In this document: positions 8,774-16,869 of the stretch, piece after piece
Layout: every line of letters begins with the position of its first letter
How positions within the stretch are numbered: the first letter of the stretch is position 1
Source of the DNA: Lachnospiraceae bacterium
GTDB taxonomy: Bacteria > Bacillota > Clostridia > Lachnospirales > Lachnospiraceae
Assembly (NCBI GenBank): GCA_017461045.1
Contig: JAFTZJ010000024.1
Location: 22,021-86,020 of the forward strand
Length of the DNA stretch: 64,000 bases
Direction: 5' to 3'
The notes under the pieces: model-generated
What the model was told of the DNA's origin: nothing
Seen by the model: the letters and a program-made list of their open reading frames with translations, nothing else
The model's database searches: none
Translations under genes and position numbers: made by a program

Positions 8774-10441
8774 ATGAAGAAAATTGAAAACAAACCCCCG
8801 GTTAAGATAATTCCCTTGGGAGGATTAGAACAAATCGGTATGAATATTACAGCGATCGAGTATGAAGATACGATTGTTGTAGTTGACTGCGGTCTTTCGT
8901 TTCCGGATGATGAAATGTTGGGAATTGATTTAGTAATTCCCGATGTAACATATTTGAAGGAAAATGCAGACAAGGTTAAGGGATTGGTAATTACTCATGG
9001 ACATGAGGATCATATCGGTGCAATTCCTTACGTTGAAAAAGAAATCAATATGCCGATTTATGCAACCAAGCTGACAATGGGTATTATTGAAGGAAAATTA
9101 AAAGAACATAATTTAATGCAGAATATTAAACGCAAGGTAGTAAAACACGGACAGATTATTAATCTGGGCTGCTTGCGTGTAGAGTTTATTAAGACAAATC
9201 ATAGTATTGCGGATGCATCAGCTCTGGCAATCTATACGCCGGCAGGCATTATTGTTCATACCGGAGATTTTAAGGTAGACTATACACCTGTATTTGGAGA
9301 AGCGATTGATTTGCAACGCTTTGCAGAGCTTGGAAAGAAAGGTGTTCTGGCACTGATGTGTGACAGTACCAACGTAGAACGTCCGGGCTATACCATGTCT
9401 GAACGGACAGTGGGAAAGACCTTTGACAATATATTTGCAGATAATCAGGATCACCGAATTATCGTAGCTACATTTGCATCGAATGTAGATCGTGTACAAC
9501 AGATTATCAATTCTGCATATAAATACGGCAGAAAAGTTGTGGTAGAGGGACGGAGTATGGTAAATATCATTTCTGTCGCCAGTGAATTGGGCTACATTCA
9601 GATACCGGACAATACCTTGATTGATATTGAAGAATTGCGGAATTATCCGGATGAAAAGACGGTGCTGATTACAACCGGAAGTCAGGGTGAAAACATGGCT
9701 GCGCTATCCAGAATTGCAGCAAATATTCATCGTAAGGTATCGATTAAACCGGGTGATACGGTTATTTTAAGCTCTACTCCGATACCGGGTAATGAAAAAG
9801 CAGTATCCAAGATTATCAATGAATTAGAAATGAAGGGTGCTAAGGTTATTTTCCAAGATACACATGTTTCCGGACATGCGTGCCAGGAAGAAATTAAGTT
9901 GCTTTATACATTAACAAAGCCAAAGTACGCCATTCCGGTACATGGTGAATATCGACACCTGAAACGTCATGCAGAATTGGCAGAAAGTCTGGGTATTGAT
10001 AAACAGCACATTTGTATTTTGTCCAGTGGTGATGTATTGGAATTGTGCGATGATTATGCAGAAGTAACAGGTTCTGTGCAGACACAAGGGATTCTGGTAG
10101 ATGGACTTGGTGTTGGTGATGTAGGTAATATTGTATTGCGCGACCGTCAGTTGCTGTCGCAAAACGGATTGATTATTGTTGTGGTTACTTTAGAGGGTGG
10201 CAGCAATCAAGTGCTGGCAGGTCCGGATATTGTTTCCAGAGGATTTGTTTATGTAAGAGAATCTGAGAATCTAATGGAAGAATGCCGGGATGTTGTAGAT
10301 GATGCATTGGCAAGATGTCTGAATCATAATGTTACAGATTGGGGCAAAATCAAGACTACAATCCGGGATGATTTAAGTGAATTTTTATGGAGAAGAACGA
10401 AGAGAAATCCAATGATACTACCGATTATCACGGAAGTATAA
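8774..10441 (+). CDS. rnj: Ribonuclease J
   Basis: A metallo-beta-lactamase/beta-CASP ribonuclease with endonuclease and 5'-3' exonuclease activity in mRNA decay and rRNA maturation. 555 aa, the standard size. Zinc ligands are seen in THGHEDHIGAIPY (about residues 74-86), in NHSIADASA and in HTGDFKVD; the beta-CASP region has PVHGEYRHLKRHAELA. The preceding frame is closed (TAG at 8768), so ATG 8774 is the first possible start; the GGAGG at 8756-8760 lies 13 bases away, unusually far. Only one paralogue is in the window, so J1 and J2 are not distinguished. Confidence 0.95.
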   Translation: MKKIENKPPVKIIPLGGLEQIGMNITAIEYEDTIVVVDCGLSFPDDEMLGIDLVIPDVTYLKENADKVKGLVITHGHEDHIGAIPYVEKEINMPIYATKLTMGIIEGKLKEHNLMQNIKRKVVKHGQIINLGCLRVEFIKTNHSIADASALAIYTPAGIIVHTGDFKVDYTPVFGEAIDLQRFAELGKKGVLALMCDSTNVERPGYTMSERTVGKTFDNIFADNQDHRIIVATFASNVDRVQQIINSAYKYGRKVVVEGRSMVNIISVASELGYIQIPDNTLIDIEELRNYPDEKTVLITTGSQGENMAALSRIAANIHRKVSIKPGDTVILSSTPIPGNEKAVSKIINELEMKGAKVIFQDTHVSGHACQEEIKLLYTLTKPKYAIPVHGEYRHLKRHAELAESLGIDKQHICILSSGDVLELCDDYAEVTGSVQTQGILVDGLGVGDVGNIVLRDRQLLSQNGLIIVVVTLEGGSNQVLAGPDIVSRGFVYVRESENLMEECRDVVDDALARCLNHNVTDWGKIKTTIRDDLSEFLWRRTKRNPMILPIITEV

Positions 10442-10454
10442 AGGAGGAATATAA

Positions 10455-10799
10455 ATGCAGAAAGCGATGGAGCTGGCAGTACAATTGAATGAGACAATTA
10501 AGAACAGCGAAGAATATCGTCGTTATGTAGAAACAGATAATAAACTGCGTAATGAGCCGGAGTTGTATGCTAGATTCAATGAATTCCGCAGACGGAACTA
10601 TGATTTGCAATTTAGTGAAGGAGATAGTAATCTTTATGATGAGGTCTTTAATTTAGTGAAAGAATATGATACAATTCTTCAAGATTCGTTAGTAAATGAT
10701 TTTATTATGGCGGAACAGCGGTTTTGCTCTACCATGCAAGAGATATATTCTTCCTTGGCGGCAGGCCTGGAAATGGATTATGAGTATTTGGAAAAGTAG
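10455..10799 (+). CDS. YlbF/YmcA family regulator
   Basis: 114 aa, predicted all-helical. The pattern NETIKNSEEYRRYVETDNKL followed by NEPELYARFNEFRRRNYDLQ matches the YlbF/YmcA (Com_YlbF) family. In B. subtilis the members YlbF, YmcA and YaaT form a complex that works with RNase Y in mRNA processing and affects Spo0A-dependent development. Its place directly after RNase J (14 bases, AAGGAGG before the ATG) fits an RNA-metabolism role here. Which paralogue it represents is unclear. Confidence 0.83.
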   Translation: MQKAMELAVQLNETIKNSEEYRRYVETDNKLRNEPELYARFNEFRRRNYDLQFSEGDSNLYDEVFNLVKEYDTILQDSLVNDFIMAEQRFCSTMQEIYSSLAAGLEMDYEYLEK

Positions 10800-10807
10800 G
10801 TGTTGAT

Positions 10808-11191
10808 ATGACGGATAAAACTATGAAAAGTGCATTACGGATTGTGTTACAGGTATTGATTAATGCAGTCATTGTTCTGTTATTGATACAGGTGTTTACA
10901 TTTGCTTATAATTTCAGTTACAAGGTGTTTACAGATAACTGTATGAATCCGACTAGTAAAGAAGAGATTCATTTTGAAATCAAACCGGATTCATCAACCA
11001 TAGAGATTGTTGATGGTTTAGTAGCAGAAGGTTTAGTACAGGATCGATATGTTATGTTGGCGAAGGTATATTTATCCAGCTATCACGGAAAAATGATGCC
11101 GGGAACCTATACATTAAGTCCTTCCATGACACAGGACGAAATTATGAAAACAATTACAGGGACCAACGATGAGGAGGAAAAGTCAGAATGA
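10808..11191 (+). CDS. Short MltG-like membrane protein without catalytic domain
   Basis: 127 aa: one N-terminal transmembrane helix (about residues 10-35), then IKPDSSTIEIVDGLVAEGLV and MPGTYTLSPSMTQDEIMKTI. These match the LysM-like N-terminal module of YceG/MltG endolytic transglycosylases. The protein ends before the catalytic region of full MltG (about 350 aa), so the Glu needed for glycan cleavage is absent. Its position just before trmR and a U32 peptidase matches B. subtilis yrrL (mltG)-yrrM-yrrN/O, so it occupies the mltG locus. It may be a regulatory or binding-only derivative. Stop overlaps the next start (ATGA). Confidence 0.72.
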   Translation: MTDKTMKSALRIVLQVLINAVIVLLLIQVFTFAYNFSYKVFTDNCMNPTSKEEIHFEIKPDSSTIEIVDGLVAEGLVQDRYVMLAKVYLSSYHGKMMPGTYTLSPSMTQDEIMKTITGTNDEEEKSE

Positions 11192-11835
11192 TCGTGAATG
11201 AAAGAGTGGTGTCTTTCATTAATTCCCTGAATCAGGAAGATAGTGAATTGGTAACCCGTATTGAACGGGAAGCCAGAAGAGAAGAAGTTCCAATTGTACG
11301 GACAGAAACCAAAGAACTGTTGAAGGTGCTGGTATGCATGAAGAAACCGCAGCGGTTGTTGGAAGTAGGTACGGCAGTTGGATTTTCTGCTATATACATG
11401 AGCCAATATCTTCCGGAGGGTGGAAAGATAACAACCATTGAAAAATACGAGCCTCGTATACAACAGGCCAAGGTGAACTTTGAACAGGCAAAAGTAGAAG
11501 ATAAAATTACTCTGTTGGAAGGCGATGCGGCAGAGATTTTGAAAGAATTACAGGAACCGTTTGATATGATATTTATGGATGCGGCGAAAGGGCAATATAT
11601 TCATTTTTTGCCGGATGTAATTCGACTGCTGGCGCCGGATGGAGTTTTAATATCGGATAATGTACTGCAGGATGGAGATGTATTGGAATCTCATTATGCA
11701 ATTACTAAGCGGAATCGGACGATTCATAGTCGGATGCGGGAATACTTATATACCATTAAGCATCACCCGGATTTGGAAACAGCCATTGTTCCGATTGGAG
11801 ATGGAGTAGCAATTAGTACACGGATACGTGCATAA
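11188..11835 (+). CDS. trmR: O-methyltransferase, TrmR-like (tRNA 5-hydroxyuridine methyltransferase)
   Basis: 215-aa class I SAM-dependent O-methyltransferase of the COMT-like family 3: LLEVGTAVGFSAIYMSQYL binds SAM, FDMIFMDAAKGQY carries the metal-binding Asp, and LISDNVLQDG supplies the second metal site. In B. subtilis TrmR (YrrM) methylates 5-hydroxyuridine-34 of tRNA to mo5U. The gene order (MltG-like gene before, U32 peptidase after) is the same as yrrL-M-N-O and supports this role over a generic catechol O-methyltransferase. A 4-base overlap (ATGA) couples it to the preceding gene. Confidence 0.85.
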   Translation: MIVNERVVSFINSLNQEDSELVTRIEREARREEVPIVRTETKELLKVLVCMKKPQRLLEVGTAVGFSAIYMSQYLPEGGKITTIEKYEPRIQQAKVNFEQAKVEDKITLLEGDAAEILKELQEPFDMIFMDAAKGQYIHFLPDVIRLLAPDGVLISDNVLQDGDVLESHYAITKRNRTIHSRMREYLYTIKHHPDLETAIVPIGDGVAISTRIRA

Positions 11836-11849
11836 AAGAGGAGAAAACC

Positions 11850-13076
11850 ATGCGTAAAACAGAATTATTAATTCCGGCTGGTAGTTTGGAAGTGTTAAAA
11901 ACAGCTGTTCGTTACGGAGCAGATGCAGTTTATATTGGTGGTGAGGATTTTGGGCTGCGTGCAAAAGCCCATAACTTTACAATTGATGAAATGAAAGAAG
12001 GCGTAGCCTTCGCTCATGCACAGAACTGCAAAGTCTATTTGACAGTGAATATTTTTGCCCATAATGAAGATTTGGCCGGCATACGGGAGTACTTTGTACA
12101 ATTGAAGCATGTAGATGTAGATGCATTGATTATTTCAGATCCGGCAGTTGTCATGATGGCCAAGGAATTGTTGCCGGAAAAAGAAATTCATATCAGTACT
12201 CAAGCAAATAATACCAATTACGGAACCTATAACTTCTGGTATCAAATGGGAGCTACCCGAGTAGTGTCGGCGAGAGAATTATCTTTGGCTGAAATCAAAG
12301 AAATTCGTAACAACATACCGGAAGATATGGAAATCGAATCCTTTATTCATGGTGCGATGTGCATTTCTTATTCGGGAAGATGTCTGCTTAGTAATTATTT
12401 TACGGGAAGAGATGCCAACCAGGGTGCTTGTACCCACCCATGCCGTTGGAAGTATGCGGTGGTAGAAGAAAAGCGACCGGGTGAATATTTGCCTGTCAAT
12501 GAAGATGACAGAGGAACCTATATATTCAATTCAAAGGACTTATGTATGATTGAATATATTCCGGAAATGATAGATGCCGGAATTGACAGCTTTAAGATTG
12601 AAGGACGTATGAAGACTGCATTGTATGTGGCAACTGTAGCAAGAACCTATCGTAAGGCTATTGATGATTTTCAAAAATCACCGGAATTGTATCGTGAAAA
12701 TATGGAATATTATCGGACGGAAATTGCCAAGTGTACTTACCGGCAGTTTACAACCGGATTTTATTTTGGAAAAACCAATTCAGAATCTCAGATTTACGAT
12801 AATAATACGTATATAAAAGAATATACCTATTTGGGAATGGTTAATGAAATAGATGCAGACGGATGCATTGTATTAGAGCAAAGAAATAAATTCACCGTTG
12901 GTGAAGTTATCGAAGCTATGTGTTTTGATGGAAGTAATCTGGAACTTACGGTACAGGCAATTCATGATGAAGATGGTAGAATGATGGAATCAGCACCTCA
13001 TCCGAAGCAAATCCTACATGTGGATTTAGGAATGGAATTGCCGATTGGATGTATTTTGCGGAGGAAGGATGATTAA
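11850..13076 (+). CDS. U32 family peptidase, TrhP-like tRNA hydroxylation protein
   Basis: 408 aa. It begins with KTELLIPAGSLEVLKTAVRY and carries the U32 signature around ESFIHGAMCISYSGRCLLSN followed by NQGACTHPCRWKY, whose cysteines probably bind a cluster. TrhP/YrrN/YrrO homologues carry out prephenate-dependent hydroxylation of U34 in tRNA, giving ho5U, the substrate of TrmR encoded just upstream. B. subtilis has two adjacent copies (yrrN, yrrO); only one full-length copy is here. Its stop overlaps that of the convergent sigK by 4 bases (TTAA). Confidence 0.85.
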   Translation: MRKTELLIPAGSLEVLKTAVRYGADAVYIGGEDFGLRAKAHNFTIDEMKEGVAFAHAQNCKVYLTVNIFAHNEDLAGIREYFVQLKHVDVDALIISDPAVVMMAKELLPEKEIHISTQANNTNYGTYNFWYQMGATRVVSARELSLAEIKEIRNNIPEDMEIESFIHGAMCISYSGRCLLSNYFTGRDANQGACTHPCRWKYAVVEEKRPGEYLPVNEDDRGTYIFNSKDLCMIEYIPEMIDAGIDSFKIEGRMKTALYVATVARTYRKAIDDFQKSPELYRENMEYYRTEIAKCTYRQFTTGFYFGKTNSESQIYDNNTYIKEYTYLGMVNEIDADGCIVLEQRNKFTVGEVIEAMCFDGSNLELTVQAIHDEDGRMMESAPHPKQILHVDLGMELPIGCILRRKDD

Positions 13077-13699
13077 TCCTCCTCCAAATGTTTGCGAAGC
13101 TTTTCTAGGGCACGTTTCTCGATTCTGCTTACATAAGAACGAGAAATACCCATTTTTTCGGCGACATCTCTTTGGGTAATCGGGGTATGATTGTACAGAC
13201 CATAGCGGAGAATGATAATTTCTTGTTCTCTGGAAGAAAGAATCGTATGAATAAGCCGGTAGATGGTCTGTATATGATATTCGGTAATCAGTTCCTCCAA
13301 TGTATCCTCGTTGGTACACTCCATAATATCCATTAGATTAATTTCGTTCCCTTCTTTATCGGAACCGATTGGTTCGTAAAGGGATAATTCTCTGGAAGTC
13401 TTACGTTCCTGACGAAGAAGCATCAGTAATTCGTTTTCAATGCAACGGGAAGCATAGGTGCCCAGCTTGTTGCCTTTGGAAGGGTTATAAGTATTGATTG
13501 CTTTGATGAGTCCGATTGTGCCGGTGGAAATCAAATCTTCCATATCCCGTTCCGGGCTATTATATTTCTTGACAATATGCGCCACAAGGCGAAGATTGTG
13601 CTCGACCAAAAGATTCCTTGCGGTCAAATCACCCTTTTGACTTTTGTTCAAATAATATAACTCTTCTTCCGCAGTTAGTGGTTGTTGAAAAGTTTGCAA
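13073..13699 (-). CDS. sigK: Sporulation sigma factor SigK, apparently lacking a pro-sequence
   Basis: Late mother-cell sigma factor. Region 2 is clear (EHNLRLVAHIVKKY, EDLISTGTIGLIKAINTYNP) and region 4 ends with ITQRDVAEKMGISRSYVSRI. No ATG fits the N-terminus. A TTG at 13699 is preceded by GAGG with a 6-base gap and gives 208 aa starting MQTFQQPLTAEEE, aligning with the processed form of SigK. A longer frame from a TTG at 13822 (249 aa) would add a hydrophobic leader but has no clear ribosome site. A SigK without pro-peptide is known in C. difficile. The gene is uninterrupted, with no skin element. Confidence 0.87.
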   Translation of the reverse strand: MQTFQQPLTAEEELYYLNKSQKGDLTARNLLVEHNLRLVAHIVKKYNSPERDMEDLISTGTIGLIKAINTYNPSKGNKLGTYASRCIENELLMLLRQERKTSRELSLYEPIGSDKEGNEINLMDIMECTNEDTLEELITEYHIQTIYRLIHTILSSREQEIIILRYGLYNHTPITQRDVAEKMGISRSYVSRIEKRALEKLRKHLEED

Positions 13700-13860
13700 A
13701 ACGTACCTCGGAAGGAGTATTGTTAATGTTATTTTATGTTTTGCATAATAAAAAAGTGCTTTTCCAAGAATAAGCCATAATAAATTGTGCGAAAAACAAG
13801 AAAAATGTATAATTATAAACAAGGATTATTGTTGAAAATGACGAAAACAAACAGTAGTAA

Positions 13861-13889
13861 TTCAAACTTGATTATGTTAAAATTATACT
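13861..13889 (+). promoter_or_regulatory. Possible promoter of the type IV pilus operon
   Basis: TTCAAA (13861-13866), 17 bases, TATACT (13884-13889), in the divergent region between sigK and pilB. A start of transcription near 13896 would leave too short a leader for the ATG at 13901, in line with translation from 13919. Confidence 0.42.
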
Positions 13890-13918
13890 AATAATGGTGA
13901 ATGAGAGGTAGGTATACT

Positions 13919-15634
13919 ATGCGTATTTCAGCAGGAAGAAAGAAAATCAGATTAGGTGATTTGCTTGTTGCAGCTGGAGCTATTACAGAAGAAGAACTCC
14001 AGGAAGCGATAGCATTTCAGAAAGAAAAAGGCCTTAAGCTTGGTCAAGCCATGGTTGAGATGGGGTTGGTTAGCCAAGAACTCTTGAATCTGACGATTTC
14101 ACAGCAGTTGGGAATTGATTATATCGAGTTGCGTTCGTGTAAATTAACAGACGATGTGTTGCGTATGATTCCGGAGAAGGAAGTTATGCGTTATCGTGCA
14201 GTTCCGGTAGAGGTTGACGAATACAATCCGAATGTATTGAAGGTTGCTATGTCGGACCCGATGGATATTATCGCTATCGATGACTTGGCGATTTTGACAA
14301 ACATGCAGATTGAACCGATGTTGACCAGTGATGAGGAAATCACAGAAGCAATCGGTAAGTATTATGGTAATCAGCAGGCGATGGAAGTGGCAGAGCAGTA
14401 CCGCCGTGAACGTGAACAGGAAGGCTTATCGCAGGCTGAAGAAGACCAGGTAAATGAAGAAATTGATAATTCGCCAATCGTATTATTGGTAAAACAGATA
14501 TTAGAAGGTGGCGTACGTCAGAGAGCATCCGATATACATATTGAACCGTTAGAGACCAGCGTTCGGGTTCGCTATCGAATTGATGGTGCTTTGAAGAAGG
14601 TTATGACATACGATTATTCTTTGATGTCGGCGATTGTTGCCCGTATCAAGATTATCGGTGGTATGGATATTTCAGAAAAGAGAAAACCACAGGATGGTCG
14701 TATTTCCATCTTTGTAGACCGAAAAGAATTTGATATCCGTGTATCTTGTCTGCCGACTGTATACGGAGAGAAAGTCGTAATGCGTCTTACCTCTAAAGAT
14801 GGTTTGACAAAGCCAAAGAGTGGATTGGGATTAGGACCACAGGAAATGAAAGCTTTTGATGGTATCCTGAGTAATCCGCATGGAATTATCCTGGTAACCG
14901 GACCTACCGGTTCTGGTAAATCAACAACATTGTATACCTCTCTTAGTGAGTTGAATACAGAAGATGTAAATATTATCACAGTAGAAGACCCTGTAGAAGC
15001 AAATATCGATGGTATCAATCAGGTTCAGGTAAATGTGAAAGCAGATATGACCTTCGCAGCAGCACTTCGTTCTATCTTGCGTCAGGATCCGGACATTATC
15101 ATGATCGGTGAGATTCGAGACGGCGAGACAGCGAAGATTGCGGTACAGGCGGCGATTACCGGTCACTTGGTAGTTTCCACACTGCATACCAACAGTGCAG
15201 CAAGTACAGTAACCCGTTTGATTGATATGGGTATTGAACCATATGTTGCCGGCGATGCACTTGTAGGTGTTATTGCTCAGCGTCTGGTACGCCGTTTGTG
15301 CAAGTGTAAGCAGGGACGTTATGCAGAAGATAATGAGAAGAAACTGCTTGGAATTCCGGAGGATGAGGAATTCGGTATTTATGAACCGGTGGGTTGTCCG
15401 CTTTGTAATGAAACAGGATTTGTTGGACGAATTGGTGTATATGAAATTATGCCGGTATCCAGAGAATTGCAGGTGGTTATTGCAAGTGGTGCAACAGCAG
15501 ATAAGATTGAGAAACAAGCATTATCAGAAGGTATGTTGACCTTGAAACTTGCAGCATCCAGATTAGTAAAAGATGGAATTACATCAATCAGCGAAATGAA
15601 GAAGATTGTTTATGAAGCTGGAGATGAATATTAA
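13919..15634 (+). CDS. pilB: Type IV pilus assembly ATPase PilB
   Basis: Hexameric cytoplasmic ATPase that drives pilus extension. 571 aa: an N-terminal GspE/MshE-type domain (GDLLVAAGAITEEELQEAI) and a C-terminal ATPase with Walker A GPTGSGKST (about residue 328), Asp box ITVEDPVEA, Walker B DPDIIMIGEIRDGET and His box GHLVVSTLHTN. A zinc motif CKC...CPLC near the C-terminus is typical of PilB/GspE and absent from PilT. The ATG at 13919 follows AGAGGTAGG by about 6 bases; an upstream in-frame ATG at 13901 lacks a site. First gene of the pilus operon. Confidence 0.95.
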   Translation: MRISAGRKKIRLGDLLVAAGAITEEELQEAIAFQKEKGLKLGQAMVEMGLVSQELLNLTISQQLGIDYIELRSCKLTDDVLRMIPEKEVMRYRAVPVEVDEYNPNVLKVAMSDPMDIIAIDDLAILTNMQIEPMLTSDEEITEAIGKYYGNQQAMEVAEQYRREREQEGLSQAEEDQVNEEIDNSPIVLLVKQILEGGVRQRASDIHIEPLETSVRVRYRIDGALKKVMTYDYSLMSAIVARIKIIGGMDISEKRKPQDGRISIFVDRKEFDIRVSCLPTVYGEKVVMRLTSKDGLTKPKSGLGLGPQEMKAFDGILSNPHGIILVTGPTGSGKSTTLYTSLSELNTEDVNIITVEDPVEANIDGINQVQVNVKADMTFAAALRSILRQDPDIIMIGEIRDGETAKIAVQAAITGHLVVSTLHTNSAASTVTRLIDMGIEPYVAGDALVGVIAQRLVRRLCKCKQGRYAEDNEKKLLGIPEDEEFGIYEPVGCPLCNETGFVGRIGVYEIMPVSRELQVVIASGATADKIEKQALSEGMLTLKLAASRLVKDGITSISEMKKIVYEAGDEY

Positions 15635-15648
15635 GAGGAGAGACGAAT

Positions 15649-16704
15649 ATGTTAGATATGAATGAACTGCTTGCTTTTGCAGTAGAAAACAAAGCATCCG
15701 ATATTCATTTTGGAGCAGGTATTCCACCGAAGCTTCGAATTAATGGTAAATTAGTTGGATTGGAAATGGATCCGATGATGCCGGCAGATGTTGCTGAAGT
15801 TCTTGGCAGTGTCATGAATGATAAGCAGAAAAAAGTATTACGGGAACGTGGTGAGGTCGATTTCTCCTATGCACATCAAATATGTGGTCGATTCCGTGTA
15901 AACGTGTTCATGGATCGAGGTAATATGGCCGGAGCGTTCCGTCGAGTAGATACTGAGATTCCAAGACCGGATCAGTTGGGTATTCCGAATTCGGTAGTAG
16001 AATTATATAAGAGAAGAAGAGGATTGGTATTGGTAACCGGACCAACCGGTTCCGGCAAGTCTACAACACTTGCTTCTATTATTAATAAGGCAAATGAAAA
16101 TCGTACCGACCACATTATTACACTGGAAGACCCAATCGAGTATGTACATAAACACAAGAAATCAATTGTTAACCAGCGTGAGGTTGGTATGGATACCTTG
16201 AGTTACAACAATGCGTTGCGTGCTGCACTTCGTGAAGATCCGGATATTATTCTGGTGGGAGAAATGCGTGACTACGAAACGATCTCCATTGCGGTAACTG
16301 CGGCAGAAACCGGTCACTTGGTATTCTCTACATTGCATACCATTGGTGCGGCAAGTACCATTGACCGTATCATCGACGTATTCCCACCTCATCAGCAGCA
16401 ACAGATTCGTACCCAGTTGTCTATGGTATTGGTTGGTGTTATTTCTCAGCAGTTGTTACCGACCGCAGACGGTAAGGGTCGAGTGGCAGCCTTTGAGGTA
16501 ATGATTGCAAATCCGGCGATTCGAAGCTTGATTCGTGATGCGAAGACACATCAGATTCAGGCGACCGTGCAGACAAGTAAGGCGCAGGGTATGATTACCA
16601 TGGATGATGCACTCTTTGAATTGTATCAGGGTGGTGTTATTACAAGAGATATGGCATTAACCTATGCTCAGGAATTAGATGCATTGCGGAAGAAATTGGG
16701 TTAA
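15649..16704 (+). CDS. pilT: Type IV pilus retraction ATPase PilT
   Basis: 351 aa, typical PilT size. It starts directly with the N2 domain (FAVENKASDIHFGAGIPP), has Walker A GPTGSGKST (about residues 131-139), Walker B DPDIILVGEMRDYET, His box GHLVFSTLHTIGA, and the retraction-ATPase region IGAASTIDRIIDVFPPHQQQ. No zinc tetracysteine. A dedicated retraction ATPase implies retractile pili (twitching, adhesion or DNA uptake) rather than a type II secretion-like pseudopilus. AAGAGGAG lies 10-15 bases before the start, 14 bases after pilB. Confidence 0.95.
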   Translation: MLDMNELLAFAVENKASDIHFGAGIPPKLRINGKLVGLEMDPMMPADVAEVLGSVMNDKQKKVLRERGEVDFSYAHQICGRFRVNVFMDRGNMAGAFRRVDTEIPRPDQLGIPNSVVELYKRRRGLVLVTGPTGSGKSTTLASIINKANENRTDHIITLEDPIEYVHKHKKSIVNQREVGMDTLSYNNALRAALREDPDIILVGEMRDYETISIAVTAAETGHLVFSTLHTIGAASTIDRIIDVFPPHQQQQIRTQLSMVLVGVISQQLLPTADGKGRVAAFEVMIANPAIRSLIRDAKTHQIQATVQTSKAQGMITMDDALFELYQGGVITRDMALTYAQELDALRKKLG

Positions 16705-16790
16705 TTGTGCAAAGTGCACAAAATTGTAAAAAAATTGTAAATTTTTATTGAATTGTGCTGAATTATGCGGTATGATTCAATTAGAGTAGT

Positions 16791-16843
16791 GTTAATATTT
16801 TGTTCATAATTTGGTTGAATCTTTATAAAAACAAAATATTAAC
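16791..16843. repeat. 14-bp perfect inverted repeat between pilT and pilC
   Basis: GTTAATATTTTGTT (16791-16804) and AACAAAATATTAAC (16830-16843) are perfect complements separated by 25 bases. The second arm ends about 15 bases before the pilC ribosome site. There is no T-tract after it, so it is not a classical terminator; it could be an operator or an mRNA stem. A second small palindrome, TTGTGCA-AAG-TGCACAA, lies at 16705-16721. The 165-base gap (16705-16869) has no reading frame. Confidence 0.6.
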
Positions 16844-16869
16844 AGAAATAAGAGTGCGGAGGAAAGACG

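Noticed and set aside
13700-13822. N-terminal extension of SigK as a true pro-sequence.
   Set aside because: No ATG or ribosome site supports it; kept as a finding because the hydrophobic character leaves some doubt.
14921-15517. Long minus-strand frame of 198 codons inside pilB.
   Set aside because: It is a shadow of the pilB reading frame, rich in Cys and Asn, with no ribosome site.
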